From the NCBI GenBank assembly GCA_005879255.1, contig VBKY01000028.1, forward strand, positions 47,269 to 68,865: DNA of 21,597 nt. The letters are read 5' to 3'. Origin of the DNA: Deltaproteobacteria bacterium (GTDB taxonomy: Bacteria; Desulfobacterota_B; Binatia; UBA9968). Both the position numbers and the translations under genes were made by a program. This document shows positions 15,588 through 21,597 of the stretch, in pieces; position 1 is the first letter of the stretch; every line of letters starts with the position of its first letter. Under the pieces are notes generated by a model. That model had not been told where the DNA came from. It worked only from the letters and a program-made list of their open reading frames with translations, and ran no database searches.

Positions 15588-15719
15588 TTGCCGGCGGTCG
15601 TTTCGGTGGGCATAAAAATCCGCCACGGTCGGGTTGTAGTTAGGCACCTGGAAATATTGGCACCAACAAGCTGGAAAGATTACATCAACGAGATCCAGCA
15701 GAAATGGGGATTTGAATGA
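15588..15719 (+). CDS. Possible short ORF translationally coupled to carD
   Basis: An open frame (stop-bounded from 15564) ends with TGA 15717-15719, overlapping the carD ATG at 15716-15718 in an ATGA arrangement typical of translational coupling. The end reads VVVRHLEILAPTSWKDYINE then QKWGFE, which looks like a real protein end. Only non-ATG starts are available (TTG 15588, GTG 15606), and no family is recognised. It may be a remnant. A 148-codon reverse ORF across the same DNA is judged a shadow of carD. Between 15228 and 15563 I see no supported feature. Confidence 0.3.
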   Translation: MPAVVSVGIKIRHGRVVVRHLEILAPTSWKDYINEIQQKWGFE

Positions 15720-16228
15720 CGTTGACTGTTGGCGATAAAGTTGTCTATCCGGGTCGCGGACCCTGCCGTATTGGTGGTGTCGTCCGGAAGGTGGTGTGTG
15801 GAATGTCGACGAGTTTTTGGCGATTGGCTCTACTGGACGACAGCGGGGCCGAGTTGTTTGTGCCCGTCGATAACTTCCGCGGTCTGAACACGCGGGCATT
15901 ACTCGACCGATCTGAGATTCCCGAGCTGCTCGGCCACCTCAAGCCGCGGGGCCGAATAACAAAAGATCGCATGACAGCCAAAAACTGGCGCCAGCGCGAG
16001 CTCGACAACGCAAAACTATTCAGCTCGGGATCTATATTCGACCTGGCCCAGATGATCGGTTCGCTGACTCAGTTAAGTGGCACCAAGACCCTCGCACCGT
16101 ATCGCGCGAGAAAACTGCTGATATGCGAGATCTCGGAAGTAATGGACGAAAGCAAAAGTACAGCAGAGGCACGGATCGACAGCGTGCTCGAACCGGCTAA
16201 GAAGAAGGCGAGCGAATCACCAAACTAA
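15716..16228 (+). CDS. CarD-family transcription regulator
   Basis: 170 aa. The N-terminal Tudor-like CarD/TRCF RNA-polymerase-interaction domain (about 3-70) opens TVGDKVVYPGRGPCRIGGVV, the typical start, followed by FWRLALLDDSGAELFVPVDN. The C-terminal helical part (about 80-165) has RGRITKDRMTAKNWRQRELDNA, SGSIFDLAQMIGSLTQLSG and LAPYRARKLLICEISEVMDE. These match the DNA-binding helices of CarD proteins. CarD proteins bind the RNA polymerase beta subunit and stabilise the open promoter complex, often acting on rRNA and stress genes; that role is known for the family and inferred here. The ATG has GGGG at a fair distance and overlaps the stop of a short upstream frame. No leucine zipper or HMGA tail is present, so it is the simple bacterial type. 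Confidence 0.88.
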   Translation: MTLTVGDKVVYPGRGPCRIGGVVRKVVCGMSTSFWRLALLDDSGAELFVPVDNFRGLNTRALLDRSEIPELLGHLKPRGRITKDRMTAKNWRQRELDNAKLFSSGSIFDLAQMIGSLTQLSGTKTLAPYRARKLLICEISEVMDESKSTAEARIDSVLEPAKKKASESPN

Positions 16229-16350
16229 ACTCCCCACCCTAACCTCTTCATTTATTGCGCGGCGTCCTCCGCACCTCCGTAGTTAAGATGCGGACGGACG
16301 CGGGACGGGAGAGCGGTCTAAAGTTGCCCGTCTCTGGTCGTCTGTCGACC

Positions 16351-16520
16351 TCACCACAGAAACAAAGAGTTTCAGAGCTTCATTTCTACTCTTCCCCCTC
16401 CGCGACTCTGCGGTGAGATTCCGAATTCTTTTATCACAAAGACAGAGAGCTCAGATAGAGTCCATGTCTGCCCTCTACGCCCGCTGTGCCTCAGCGGTGA
16501 AACCTCCGATTTCTCTTCAT
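16351..16520. repeat. Cluster of degenerate palindromic repeat copies
   Basis: Within the 455-base gap 16229-16683 are alternating half-sites: CCTCACCACAGAAACAAAGAG at 16350-16370 (shown as CACCACAG core), GACTCTGCGGTGAGA near 16407-16420, ATCACAAAGACAGAGAGCTC near 16433-16452, and GTGCCTCAGCGGTGAAA near 16487-16503. Each pair can fold back on itself. Relatives occur at about 6373, 10958 and 17592. They resemble a decayed intergenic repeat family. The remainder of the gap up to the ribosome site at 16669 shows nothing else. Confidence 0.55.
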
Positions 16521-16683
16521 GGCAGAGAACGTGAAAATAAAGGCCCGTGAACTCTTGTCTTAAGCGGACAATCTCACAAATGAAACACTGTCAGGATTCG
16601 CTTAAACGATGGGAAGTCGGATTTATTCTCTGTTGCGTTTTTTACCCTTCATCCGTCTAACTTACGGGGAAGGAGTACCGCGA

Positions 16684-16905
16684 ATGAAGGCGAAAAATTT
16701 CCTGGCTATTTCCATGCTGGTCGTCCTAATGGGTTTGGTCGGGGGTTGCCACTACGGCTCGTACGATGACCACCGCGACTACGGTTACAGCAGCAGCTCC
16801 GGATCTTACCGCGAGGGATTCCGTGATGGCCGTGCTTACGAAAGACGCCGCGACGATTGGGGTGCCAGTCGCTATTCTGACCGCTACGGCTATTACCGGC
16901 GGTAA
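16684..16905 (+). CDS. Small Tyr/Ser/Arg-rich lipoprotein, sibling of the 2826 gene
   Basis: 73 aa. The start at 16684 follows TTACGGGGAAGGAGTA, nearly the same leader as the gene at 2826 (TTACGGGAAGGAGTA). The signal peptide MKAKNFLAISMLVVLMGLVG ends in a VGGC lipobox with Cys22. The mature part is low complexity: HYGSYDDHRDYGYSSSSGSY, then REGFRDGRAYERRRDDW and RYSDRYGYYRR. The REGFRDGRAYERRR segment is a charged helix-like motif absent from the 2826 protein. It is envelope-anchored by prediction; function unknown. The gene is convergent with the RRM gene and separated from it by a terminator. Unlike the 2826 gene I see no sigma-54 site upstream. Confidence 0.75.
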   Translation: MKAKNFLAISMLVVLMGLVGGCHYGSYDDHRDYGYSSSSGSYREGFRDGRAYERRRDDWGASRYSDRYGYYRR

Positions 16906-16935
16906 AATCGTTCGCGAGGGTCGACTATTTCAGAC

Positions 16936-16971
16936 AAAAAAAGAGGGGCAACCCGACCTGTTGCTCCCCTC
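16936..16971 (-). terminator. Intrinsic terminator of the RRM gene
   Basis: Read on the minus strand, GAGGGGAGCAAC and GTTGCCCCTC pair (2-base bulge) around a 7-base loop and are followed directly by TTTTTTT. It lies 27 bases past the stop of the RRM gene, a textbook rho-independent terminator. On the plus strand it also separates the convergent lipoprotein gene. Confidence 0.85.
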
Positions 16972-16997
16972 ATCCAGTTACTTATGTAACGAGAAAA

Positions 16998-17318
16998 CTA
17001 CCAGCGGTTACGGCCGCCGCCGTTGCGTTCACCACGTCCTCCACCACCACCTCCGAAGTTATCGCGCTTCGCCATCGGCTTAGCCTCGTTAACCGTCAGA
17101 GTTCGACCATCGAATTGCGTGCCGTTCAGCGCCGAGATAGCGCTTTGGGCCTCGCTACCGGAGCTCATTTCAACAAAGCCGAAGCCTCGTGATTGACCCG
17201 TGAACTTATCCGAGATTACGTTCGCAGATTCCACCGTGCCGTGCGCCGAAAAAAGTTCCTGTAAACGGCCTTCCGTTACGGAATAAGGCAAACCACCGAC
17301 ATATAATTTACTACCCAT
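16998..17318 (-). CDS. Small RRM RNA-binding protein
   Basis: 106 aa. One RNA-recognition motif fills residues 3-80, with RNP2 LYVGGL at 5-10 and RNP1 RGFGFVEM at 44-51, both with the aromatic residues that stack on RNA. A Gly/Arg-rich tail follows (FGGGGGGRGERNGGGRNRW), like the cyanobacterial Rbp and plant GRP cold-response proteins. It binds single-stranded RNA in the cytoplasm and probably acts as an RNA chaperone or stability factor; cold or stress induction is known for relatives and only inferred here. The ATG has a perfect AGGAGGAGAAC site. The 5' region holds two hairpins (17406-17420 and 17467-17498), and a strong terminator closes the gene, so it is a single-gene transcript. Confidence 0.92.
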   Translation of the reverse strand: MGSKLYVGGLPYSVTEGRLQELFSAHGTVESANVISDKFTGQSRGFGFVEMSSGSEAQSAISALNGTQFDGRTLTVNEAKPMAKRDNFGGGGGGRGERNGGGRNRW

Positions 17319-17405
17319 GTTCTCCTCCTAAAAGAGACTGTTATTGTCTTTGACCCTGAGAACCTGACTGCAAATGGGCTAGAACATGGGCTGACTGAAT
17401 ACCAA

Positions 17406-17499
17406 GACCACGCTCTGGTCGGATTGTCATTTAGAGGCTGCTTCGCAAGGAGAGAGACTGACAAAAGGCCTTCAAATTTTTGCATTCCCCAGAAGGCCC
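17406..17499 (-). promoter_or_regulatory. Structured leader upstream of the RRM gene
   Basis: On the minus strand the first hairpin pairs GGCCTTC with GAAGGCC (7 bp, 18-base loop, 17467-17498) and is followed at once by TTTTG, so it resembles an early terminator or attenuator. About 50 bases nearer the gene a second stem pairs GACCA with TGGTC (17406-17420). Both precede the ATG at 17318. Long structured leaders are common in cold-shock genes; control by them here is inferred. Confidence 0.45.
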
Positions 17500-17760
17500 T
17501 ATACTGAAGAAGATAATTTACCCTACGTGTTATCCGCGGTGATGTCAATCCCGTTACGAAATAAGAGCTGCATTTTTCTTGGCTCCCGTAGCTCGCGCCT
17601 CAGCGGTGAATAATTCGAATGCGTCTTCACCAAATAAATCCCGCAAAATGAAGTCCTAAAGTGAAAAGGCCTCCGGCATCGCGAAAGACGTCCGGGCATT
17701 GCGTCTCTACCGCGACAACATCTTCAATTGTTCCACCCCAGCGGTAACCTTTACGCCCTC

Positions 17761-17850
17761 GTCATTCCGGCGGAAGCCGGAAGGGAATCCAGGCGGTTTT
17801 TGACCTACTGAAAACAAACCTGGATGCCGGCGTTCGCCGGCATGAGGAAC
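17761..17850. repeat. Nested inverted-repeat element (REP/MITE-like)
   Basis: The left arm contains GTCATTCCGGCGGAAGCCGG and a GAATCCAGG edge; the right arm starts CCTGGATGCCGGCGTTCGCC. The arms pair with each other across a 25-base loop, and each holds its own small palindrome (CCGGC..GCCGG; GCCGGCG..CGCCGGC). Elements with the same GTCATTCCGGCG / CCTGGAT edges are widespread in proteobacterial intergenic DNA. No coding content. It lies in the 609-base gap 17319-17927, which otherwise holds the RRM leader and a repeat half-site at 17592-17606. Confidence 0.75.
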
Positions 17851-17927
17851 TTTCGCTTCGCCTGAAGGCCAGAGATTTAGACGATCCCCCGAGAGGGACA
17901 TTAACGGCTCAGCACCTGGGCAAGATT

Positions 17928-18233
17928 TTACAATCGCAGATCAAGTTTGGGGATAACCAGAAGCTTCTCGACGAAACGATCGTCGCCAAACTTACTCGCG
18001 TACAAGCCGAGAAGGCCGAGAGGCGAAAACAGCCAGGTCAAAAGCCAGCCATACCAAGACGTTTCGTACCCGATCAAGCCGGATAAAAACGGCAGCGCGG
18101 CTATCTCAAGGCAAACGCCGCTGCTGAACACCAAGAGACTTCTTTTCCACCGACTGGTCTGCTGCCGCACGGTCTCCGAATCGCGCAGGCACAGAAAAAA
18201 TCCTTGTATCAAACCAAGTTCACGATGTTTCAT
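17928..18233 (-). CDS. Small inner-membrane protein, unrecognised
   Basis: 101 aa. The ATG at 18233 has GAGAGG upstream. A charged N-terminal segment (CLRDSETVRQQTSRWKRS) is followed by two hydrophobic stretches, about residues 33-55 (LLVFSSGVCLEIAALPFLSG) and 60-80 (WYGWLLTWLFSPLGLLGLYA), then a short charged tail KFGDDRFVEKLLVIP. The basic residues before the first segment suggest that the N-terminus stays in the cytoplasm. I do not recognise a family. The opposite-strand ORF (17947-18405) is compositionally poor and is taken as a shadow. No neighbours share the direction closely. Confidence 0.6.
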   Translation of the reverse strand: MKHRELGLIQGFFLCLRDSETVRQQTSRWKRSLLVFSSGVCLEIAALPFLSGLIGYETSWYGWLLTWLFSPLGLLGLYASKFGDDRFVEKLLVIPKLDLRL

Positions 18234-18438
18234 TTCGCGTCGCCTCTCACTGATAAAATTGCGTCGCTACCGAATGTTATTGACGAGCCGGATGGAAGGA
18301 AAAACCAAACCGATCACGGACACAACGGCATTCTGTACGATACAGTCCATCTATGTTAAAGCCGGTCGCGTCGGAAAGCAAATTAATTTGGTCTATAGTG
18401 AATGATGCACGGCCGGGGTAACACGAAACTCCTGGCAG

Positions 18439-19655
18439 CTATTTTTGATAGCAGCGCTGAACTTCTAGCTCGTGACCGGAACTCACGGTTTGAAACTTGT
18501 CCCAGAACGCGTCGTCGGCCTTTTTTAATTCTGCGTTCTGTTTCGCAGCCCGGTAGCGCGTGAGATGGCTTGGACCGCTGTTATAGGCTGCGTAGGTCGC
18601 GCGCGCTAGATTCCCTCCTGCTGTTTCTCCTCGTTTTTCCTGATTGCGTGGCGACTGAGGTAGTATGCCAGGATCTCTCCGCCTGCGTTGCCGTTGTATT
18701 CGATGTCACCACCCAATCGTTTTAGGTCATACAGATTGCGCCATGGGTTTCGGTTCACCTGCATTAAACCCAGGTCTCCGCTGGCCGAAGCCAGGGTACC
18801 AAAGTTTTTCCTTTCTTGATGAACTGGCGCCAACAACTCTCCTGCCAGGCGCCGGTAAGGACGATTTGCCGATAAAGAGCCTTATGCCGTTCGGCGAGTT
18901 CGGATTTAACCTGTCGCCTAATGCGGTGAGCAGGCTTCGAACTTCGAGAAGATAAGCCTGAAGCTCGTTCTCTTCGGGCACCCATTGTTTCAATTTCTTT
19001 ACATTCGCCTCCGCTGCGAATGCGATACCGAGCGAGGCTTGTTCCACATTCAAAGGGAACGGCAAGCCACGCAGCCCGCTCCGTCTGCTAGGCGCTGGCC
19101 GAGTTCCCGTAGGAAGGCCCACGCCGACCAGATTGCGCAGCGCCCCATCGATATTGAGGTTGTACGCGATCGGATCGCCGCCCCCCGTCGGTTGGAGAAT
19201 CCGCGCCATGTTTCTGAGAACATCGGGACTACCTGCAACACTCCCAGCTGGGATCCCTGTTGTCCCGCCGACCGCCTTGTTCATGATCGGCGACAGTCGC
19301 CTCCAGGCGTTTACAAAAAGCTGCGGCACGGGATTCTGGCCGCCTCCCAGCCGCGACCATGTATGGGTCAATTCGTAGCGCGAGTCGAGAAATGCTTCGC
19401 CTAATGAGCTTCTCAGCTCGCCGCTCACGTCCTGATCCAAGCGCTTCACGATAAACGTAAAAAAGGAATCCCATTGACGCCAATCAGGCGACGGCGCGGT
19501 CATCCCGGCAATTGCGGCAGCTGAAATGCGCCGGCAAGCCGGATCTCCGCCGGTTTCTCGTCGCCGTCGACTGTGGTGGCCGGCATCACAACTGTTGATA
19601 AGATCGCGCTTGTCAAAGACAGCGGTGTTACGCGTGCGAAAATTCTTTTCGCCAT
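18439..19655 (-). pseudogene. Lytic transglycosylase (SLT domain), broken by about four frameshifts
   Basis: Joining pieces from different frames gives one protein of about 400 aa. The signal peptide MAKRIFARVTPLSLTSAILS starts at 19655 and its frame stops at 19500. The central part runs from MTAPSPDWRQWDSFFTF to ELQAYLLEVRSLLTA in another frame. Then comes KSELAERHKALYRQ with GAWQESCWRQF, where the Glu (codon 18839-18841) is the SLT catalytic acid. A third frame gives ASGDLGLMQVNRNPWRNLYD and DIEYNGNAGGEILAYYL, and a final frame gives ARATYAAYNSGPSHLTRYR and the C-terminus at TAG 18439. Shifts fall near 19500, 18920, 18810 and 18605. SLT enzymes cleave the glycan chain of peptidoglycan in the periplasm. 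All motifs survive, so decay is recent or the sequence contains indel errors. Confidence 0.8.
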
Positions 19656-19831
19656 GCGTCTCGGTGTACAGGATTGCCTTGCCGGACGTCAACCTGGTAG
19701 TCAAGAGTCGTGAGCGAAGAGGAAAAGATGTGGATCGCAGTGCCGCCGCGCCGTTGATTGACAGATGAACCGGCCGCGCGGTAGAAGCGAGAATTATACC
19801 GTCTGACGTTCGCGCTGAGGAGGTATTGAGC

Positions 19832-20905
19832 ATGCCGACCATTGATTCCGATGCTCATGTCGTAGAGACGGAACATACTTGGGATTTCATGGAGGCGTCT
19901 GACCAAAAATATCGCCCGCTCATCGTGCGCCCGCGCGGCGAAGGCGGCACCGAGTATTGGTTTATCGATGGGAAAATTCGCGGCCTGGTGCGAATCGTCA
20001 TGACAGCGAAAGAGATGGACGAAGTCGCGGACCGGACCGGACGCGTGATGATGACGCCGCGGGAAACCCGCGAAATGGAAAACGTGCCGGCGCGGCTGCG
20101 CCACATGGACCAGTTGGGGATCGATGTTCAGGTGCTTTACCCGACAATGTTCATCGAGCAGATCACCGAAAAGCCTGATTGGGAGATCGCCATTTGCCAG
20201 GGCTATAATCGCTGGCTTGCCGACATTTACCGGCAAGGCCAGGGGCGGCTCAGGTGGATCTGCGTCTTGCCATTGCTCAATATAAGCGCGTCTTTGGAGG
20301 AACTCAAATTTTGCAAACAGCACGGCGCGTGCGGTGTTTTCATGCGCGGTATCGAAGGGCATCGGCTGATCACCGACCCTTACTTCTATGCGCTTTACGA
20401 CGAAATGAGCCGACTCGACGTGGCGGCCGGAGTCCACGTCGGCAACGGCAATCCACAAAACCTTGATTTGGTGTCGCAGTACAATGGCGGCGGCAGCTTC
20501 TGGAAGTTTCGTATTCCGGTCATCGGCGCCTGCCATTCGGTAATGATGAGCGAAGTGCCGATGCTGTTTCCCAAGCTCCGCTTTCACTGGGCCGAAGCGG
20601 CGGCGCAGTGGATACCCTACGTCGTGAAGGACTTGCAGCGCCGTTGGGCCACCCAGCGAAAGGATTTGCCGGAAAATCCGCTGAAAACCTTCCGGCAATT
20701 CGTGTCTTGCCAGACCGACGATGATGTGGATTACGTTCTAAAGTACTCCGGCGAAGATAACATCACGATCGGCACGGACTATGGTCACAACGATCAATCT
20801 ACTGAAGTCGAAGCGCTGCGCAATCTTCGCAGCATGGGAACGATTACCGACAGCCAGTACGAAAAGATTACTTATCATAATCCAAAGGCCCTGTTCGCGC
20901 TGTAG
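19832..20905 (+). CDS. Amidohydrolase family protein (Amidohydro_2 type)
   Basis: 357 aa from ATG 19832, which has GAGGAGG upstream. It opens MPTIDSDAHVVETEHTWDFM, with the Asp/His metal site replacing the usual HxH by DAH, then HMDQLGIDVQVLYPTMFIEQ. The barrel continues with NRWLADIYRQGQGRLRWICV, GACGVFMRGIEG, AAGVHVGNGNP (third-strand His) and RIPVIGACHSVMM. The last strand ends ITIGTDYGHND, with the conserved Asp and His. The family holds aminocarboxymuconate-semialdehyde decarboxylase-like enzymes and hydrolases of xenobiotics; the substrate is unknown. It is cytoplasmic. The gene stands alone and is divergent from the transglycosylase pseudogene. A 356-codon reverse ORF over it is a shadow. 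It is only distantly similar to the shorter amidohydrolase at 1786. Confidence 0.9.
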   Translation: MPTIDSDAHVVETEHTWDFMEASDQKYRPLIVRPRGEGGTEYWFIDGKIRGLVRIVMTAKEMDEVADRTGRVMMTPRETREMENVPARLRHMDQLGIDVQVLYPTMFIEQITEKPDWEIAICQGYNRWLADIYRQGQGRLRWICVLPLLNISASLEELKFCKQHGACGVFMRGIEGHRLITDPYFYALYDEMSRLDVAAGVHVGNGNPQNLDLVSQYNGGGSFWKFRIPVIGACHSVMMSEVPMLFPKLRFHWAEAAAQWIPYVVKDLQRRWATQRKDLPENPLKTFRQFVSCQTDDDVDYVLKYSGEDNITIGTDYGHNDQSTEVEALRNLRSMGTITDSQYEKITYHNPKALFAL

Positions 20906-21280
20906 CGCAAGCATCTGGGGCGCTTACTTCTTTCTCGGCTGTCGAGAGTGGGGCGACATTGCCACTGAAGATCTGCTTGCATTGGATATTTCATCGCGGA
21001 GCGCGCCGGACGACTGAGTGAAAATAGGCGAAGTACACGAGGGATCAAGATTTCTCGCCTCTGACTCGAAATGATACGAACAGAATACTCAAAAGACTGA
21101 ATGACGAATGCGTTCTGGGGGATTACGTAACGGTTTGCCGGCGAGCTAACGCGCGAAACGGCATGGGATCGGTCGATACTCGACAGTGGAATGGAGCGCG
21201 ATCACGGGAAAGGAAAAAAGCTCTCGCAAGTGCTTGAAAGCGGAGTGCCAAAATCGCATGCGACAGCCGATGTTCGCCGA
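20906..21280. other. Gene-free stretch
   Basis: 375 bases between the amidohydrolase and the short gene at 21281. I see no reading frame with protein-like sequence, no hairpin with a T-run and no repeat copy. Confidence 0.5.
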
Positions 21281-21481
21281 TCAGTCGACTTTCAGCGGAT
21301 CTTTTTCCGACCCGTTCGTCGCGGCAGACAGCGCGGGCTTCCGGGCGTCGAAAATCGGCTTGCGGCGTTGCTCGTGCTCGCGCGCTTTAACTGCGTTGAG
21401 CCGTTCGCGAAACCAGGTTTTTTCCGGCCAGCTCCAGTTGCCTTCGACGTCGGAGTAGTTGTGAGTGCCTTTGATGGCCAT
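21281..21481 (-). CDS. Short hypothetical protein or gene tail
   Basis: 66 aa from ATG 21481; an in-frame TTG start at 21520 is possible. The product opens MAIKGTHNYSDVEGNWSWPE and continues KTWFRERLNAVKAREHEQRR before a polar tail ending DPLKVD. Third codon positions are strongly G/C, as expected for a coding frame here, which favours it over the longer opposite-strand ORFs (21186-21592). The ribosome site is weak, so this could be the tail of a gene whose upstream part lies in another frame near the right edge. No family is recognised. Confidence 0.45.
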   Translation of the reverse strand: MAIKGTHNYSDVEGNWSWPEKTWFRERLNAVKAREHEQRRKPIFDARKPALSAATNGSEKDPLKVD

Positions 21482-21597
21482 AGTAATAACGAGTTCCAGC
21501 AAGTCGCGTACCAAGCACAAATGGTAAGAATTTCGTCACACAGTGGCCGGCGGATCGCTTGTTCGGAACAAAAATCGTCGATGCGGCCATAAATTGC

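Noticed and set aside
15453..15899. 148-codon reverse ORF overlapping the carD start
   Set aside because: Half of it is antisense to the CarD domain, it has no ribosome site, and only its tail looks mildly protein-like.
17947..18405. 152-codon forward ORF
   Set aside because: Basic, low-quality sequence antisense to the membrane protein, whose start has a better ribosome site and two clear hydrophobic segments.
19628..20698. 356-codon reverse ORF antisense to the amidohydrolase
   Set aside because: It is a mirror of a high-G/C-third-position gene. The forward protein has clear amidohydrolase motifs and a strong ribosome site; the reverse product has none.
1..21597. CRISPR, tRNA, rRNA, transposase or phage modules
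   Set aside because: Looked for regular spaced repeats, tRNA-like cloverleafs and characteristic proteins by eye; none seen. No multi-gene defence cluster is apparent.

Overview
The window looks like chromosomal DNA of an uncultured Gram-negative environmental bacterium. It has lipobox proteins, Sec signal peptides and strong GGAGG-type ribosome binding sites. Its mix of families (two Amidohydro_2 proteins, a carboxymuconolactone-decarboxylase-like protein, an FAD oxidoreductase, a tripartite-tricarboxylate-transporter-type binding protein, CarD, a small RRM protein, a SHOCT-type lipoprotein) resembles Binatota/Desulfobacterota-like or Rokubacteria-like soil and subsurface genomes. That placement rests on recalled family distributions and is tentative. 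I saw no rRNA, tRNA, CRISPR array, transposase or phage gene.

Left part (1-5.8 kb): the 5' end of an FAD-dependent oxidoreductase runs off the left edge. A CMD-family gene follows, broken by one frameshift and overlapping tail to tail with a SET-domain gene that may encode an exported protein. Next is a small amidohydrolase, then a divergent Tyr/Arg-rich lipoprotein preceded by a near-perfect sigma-54 promoter. After a perfect 14-bp inverted repeat and an orphan C-terminal gene remnant come a secreted LVIVD-repeat protein and a SHOCT-type lipoprotein.

Middle (5.8-14.4 kb): an unrecognised 175-aa protein, propionyl-CoA synthetase (PrpE type), a TctC/Bug-type periplasmic binding protein divergent from a secreted protein of a conserved uncharacterised family, and a complete DNA polymerase I. 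The polymerase has a degenerate proofreading domain and a natural Tyr at the dideoxynucleotide-selectivity position. A 40-aa Lys-rich protein lies just upstream of polA.

Right part (14.6-21.6 kb): a small two-ORF unit of unknown function, a CarD-family transcription regulator possibly coupled to a short upstream ORF, and a second small Tyr/Arg/Gly-rich lipoprotein whose ribosome-binding leader closely matches the first. These are followed by an RRM RNA-binding protein with a structured leader and a strong intrinsic terminator, a small membrane protein, a lytic transglycosylase pseudogene with about four frameshifts, a second amidohydrolase, and a short hypothetical gene.

Most genes are single transcription units rather than long operons. 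The intergenic spaces carry degenerate copies of a dispersed palindromic repeat and one nested inverted-repeat element. I found no clear new multi-gene defence or mobile system. The strongest leads are the sigma-54-driven lipoprotein and its sibling, the possibly exported SET protein, the RRM leader, and the polymerase active-site residue.
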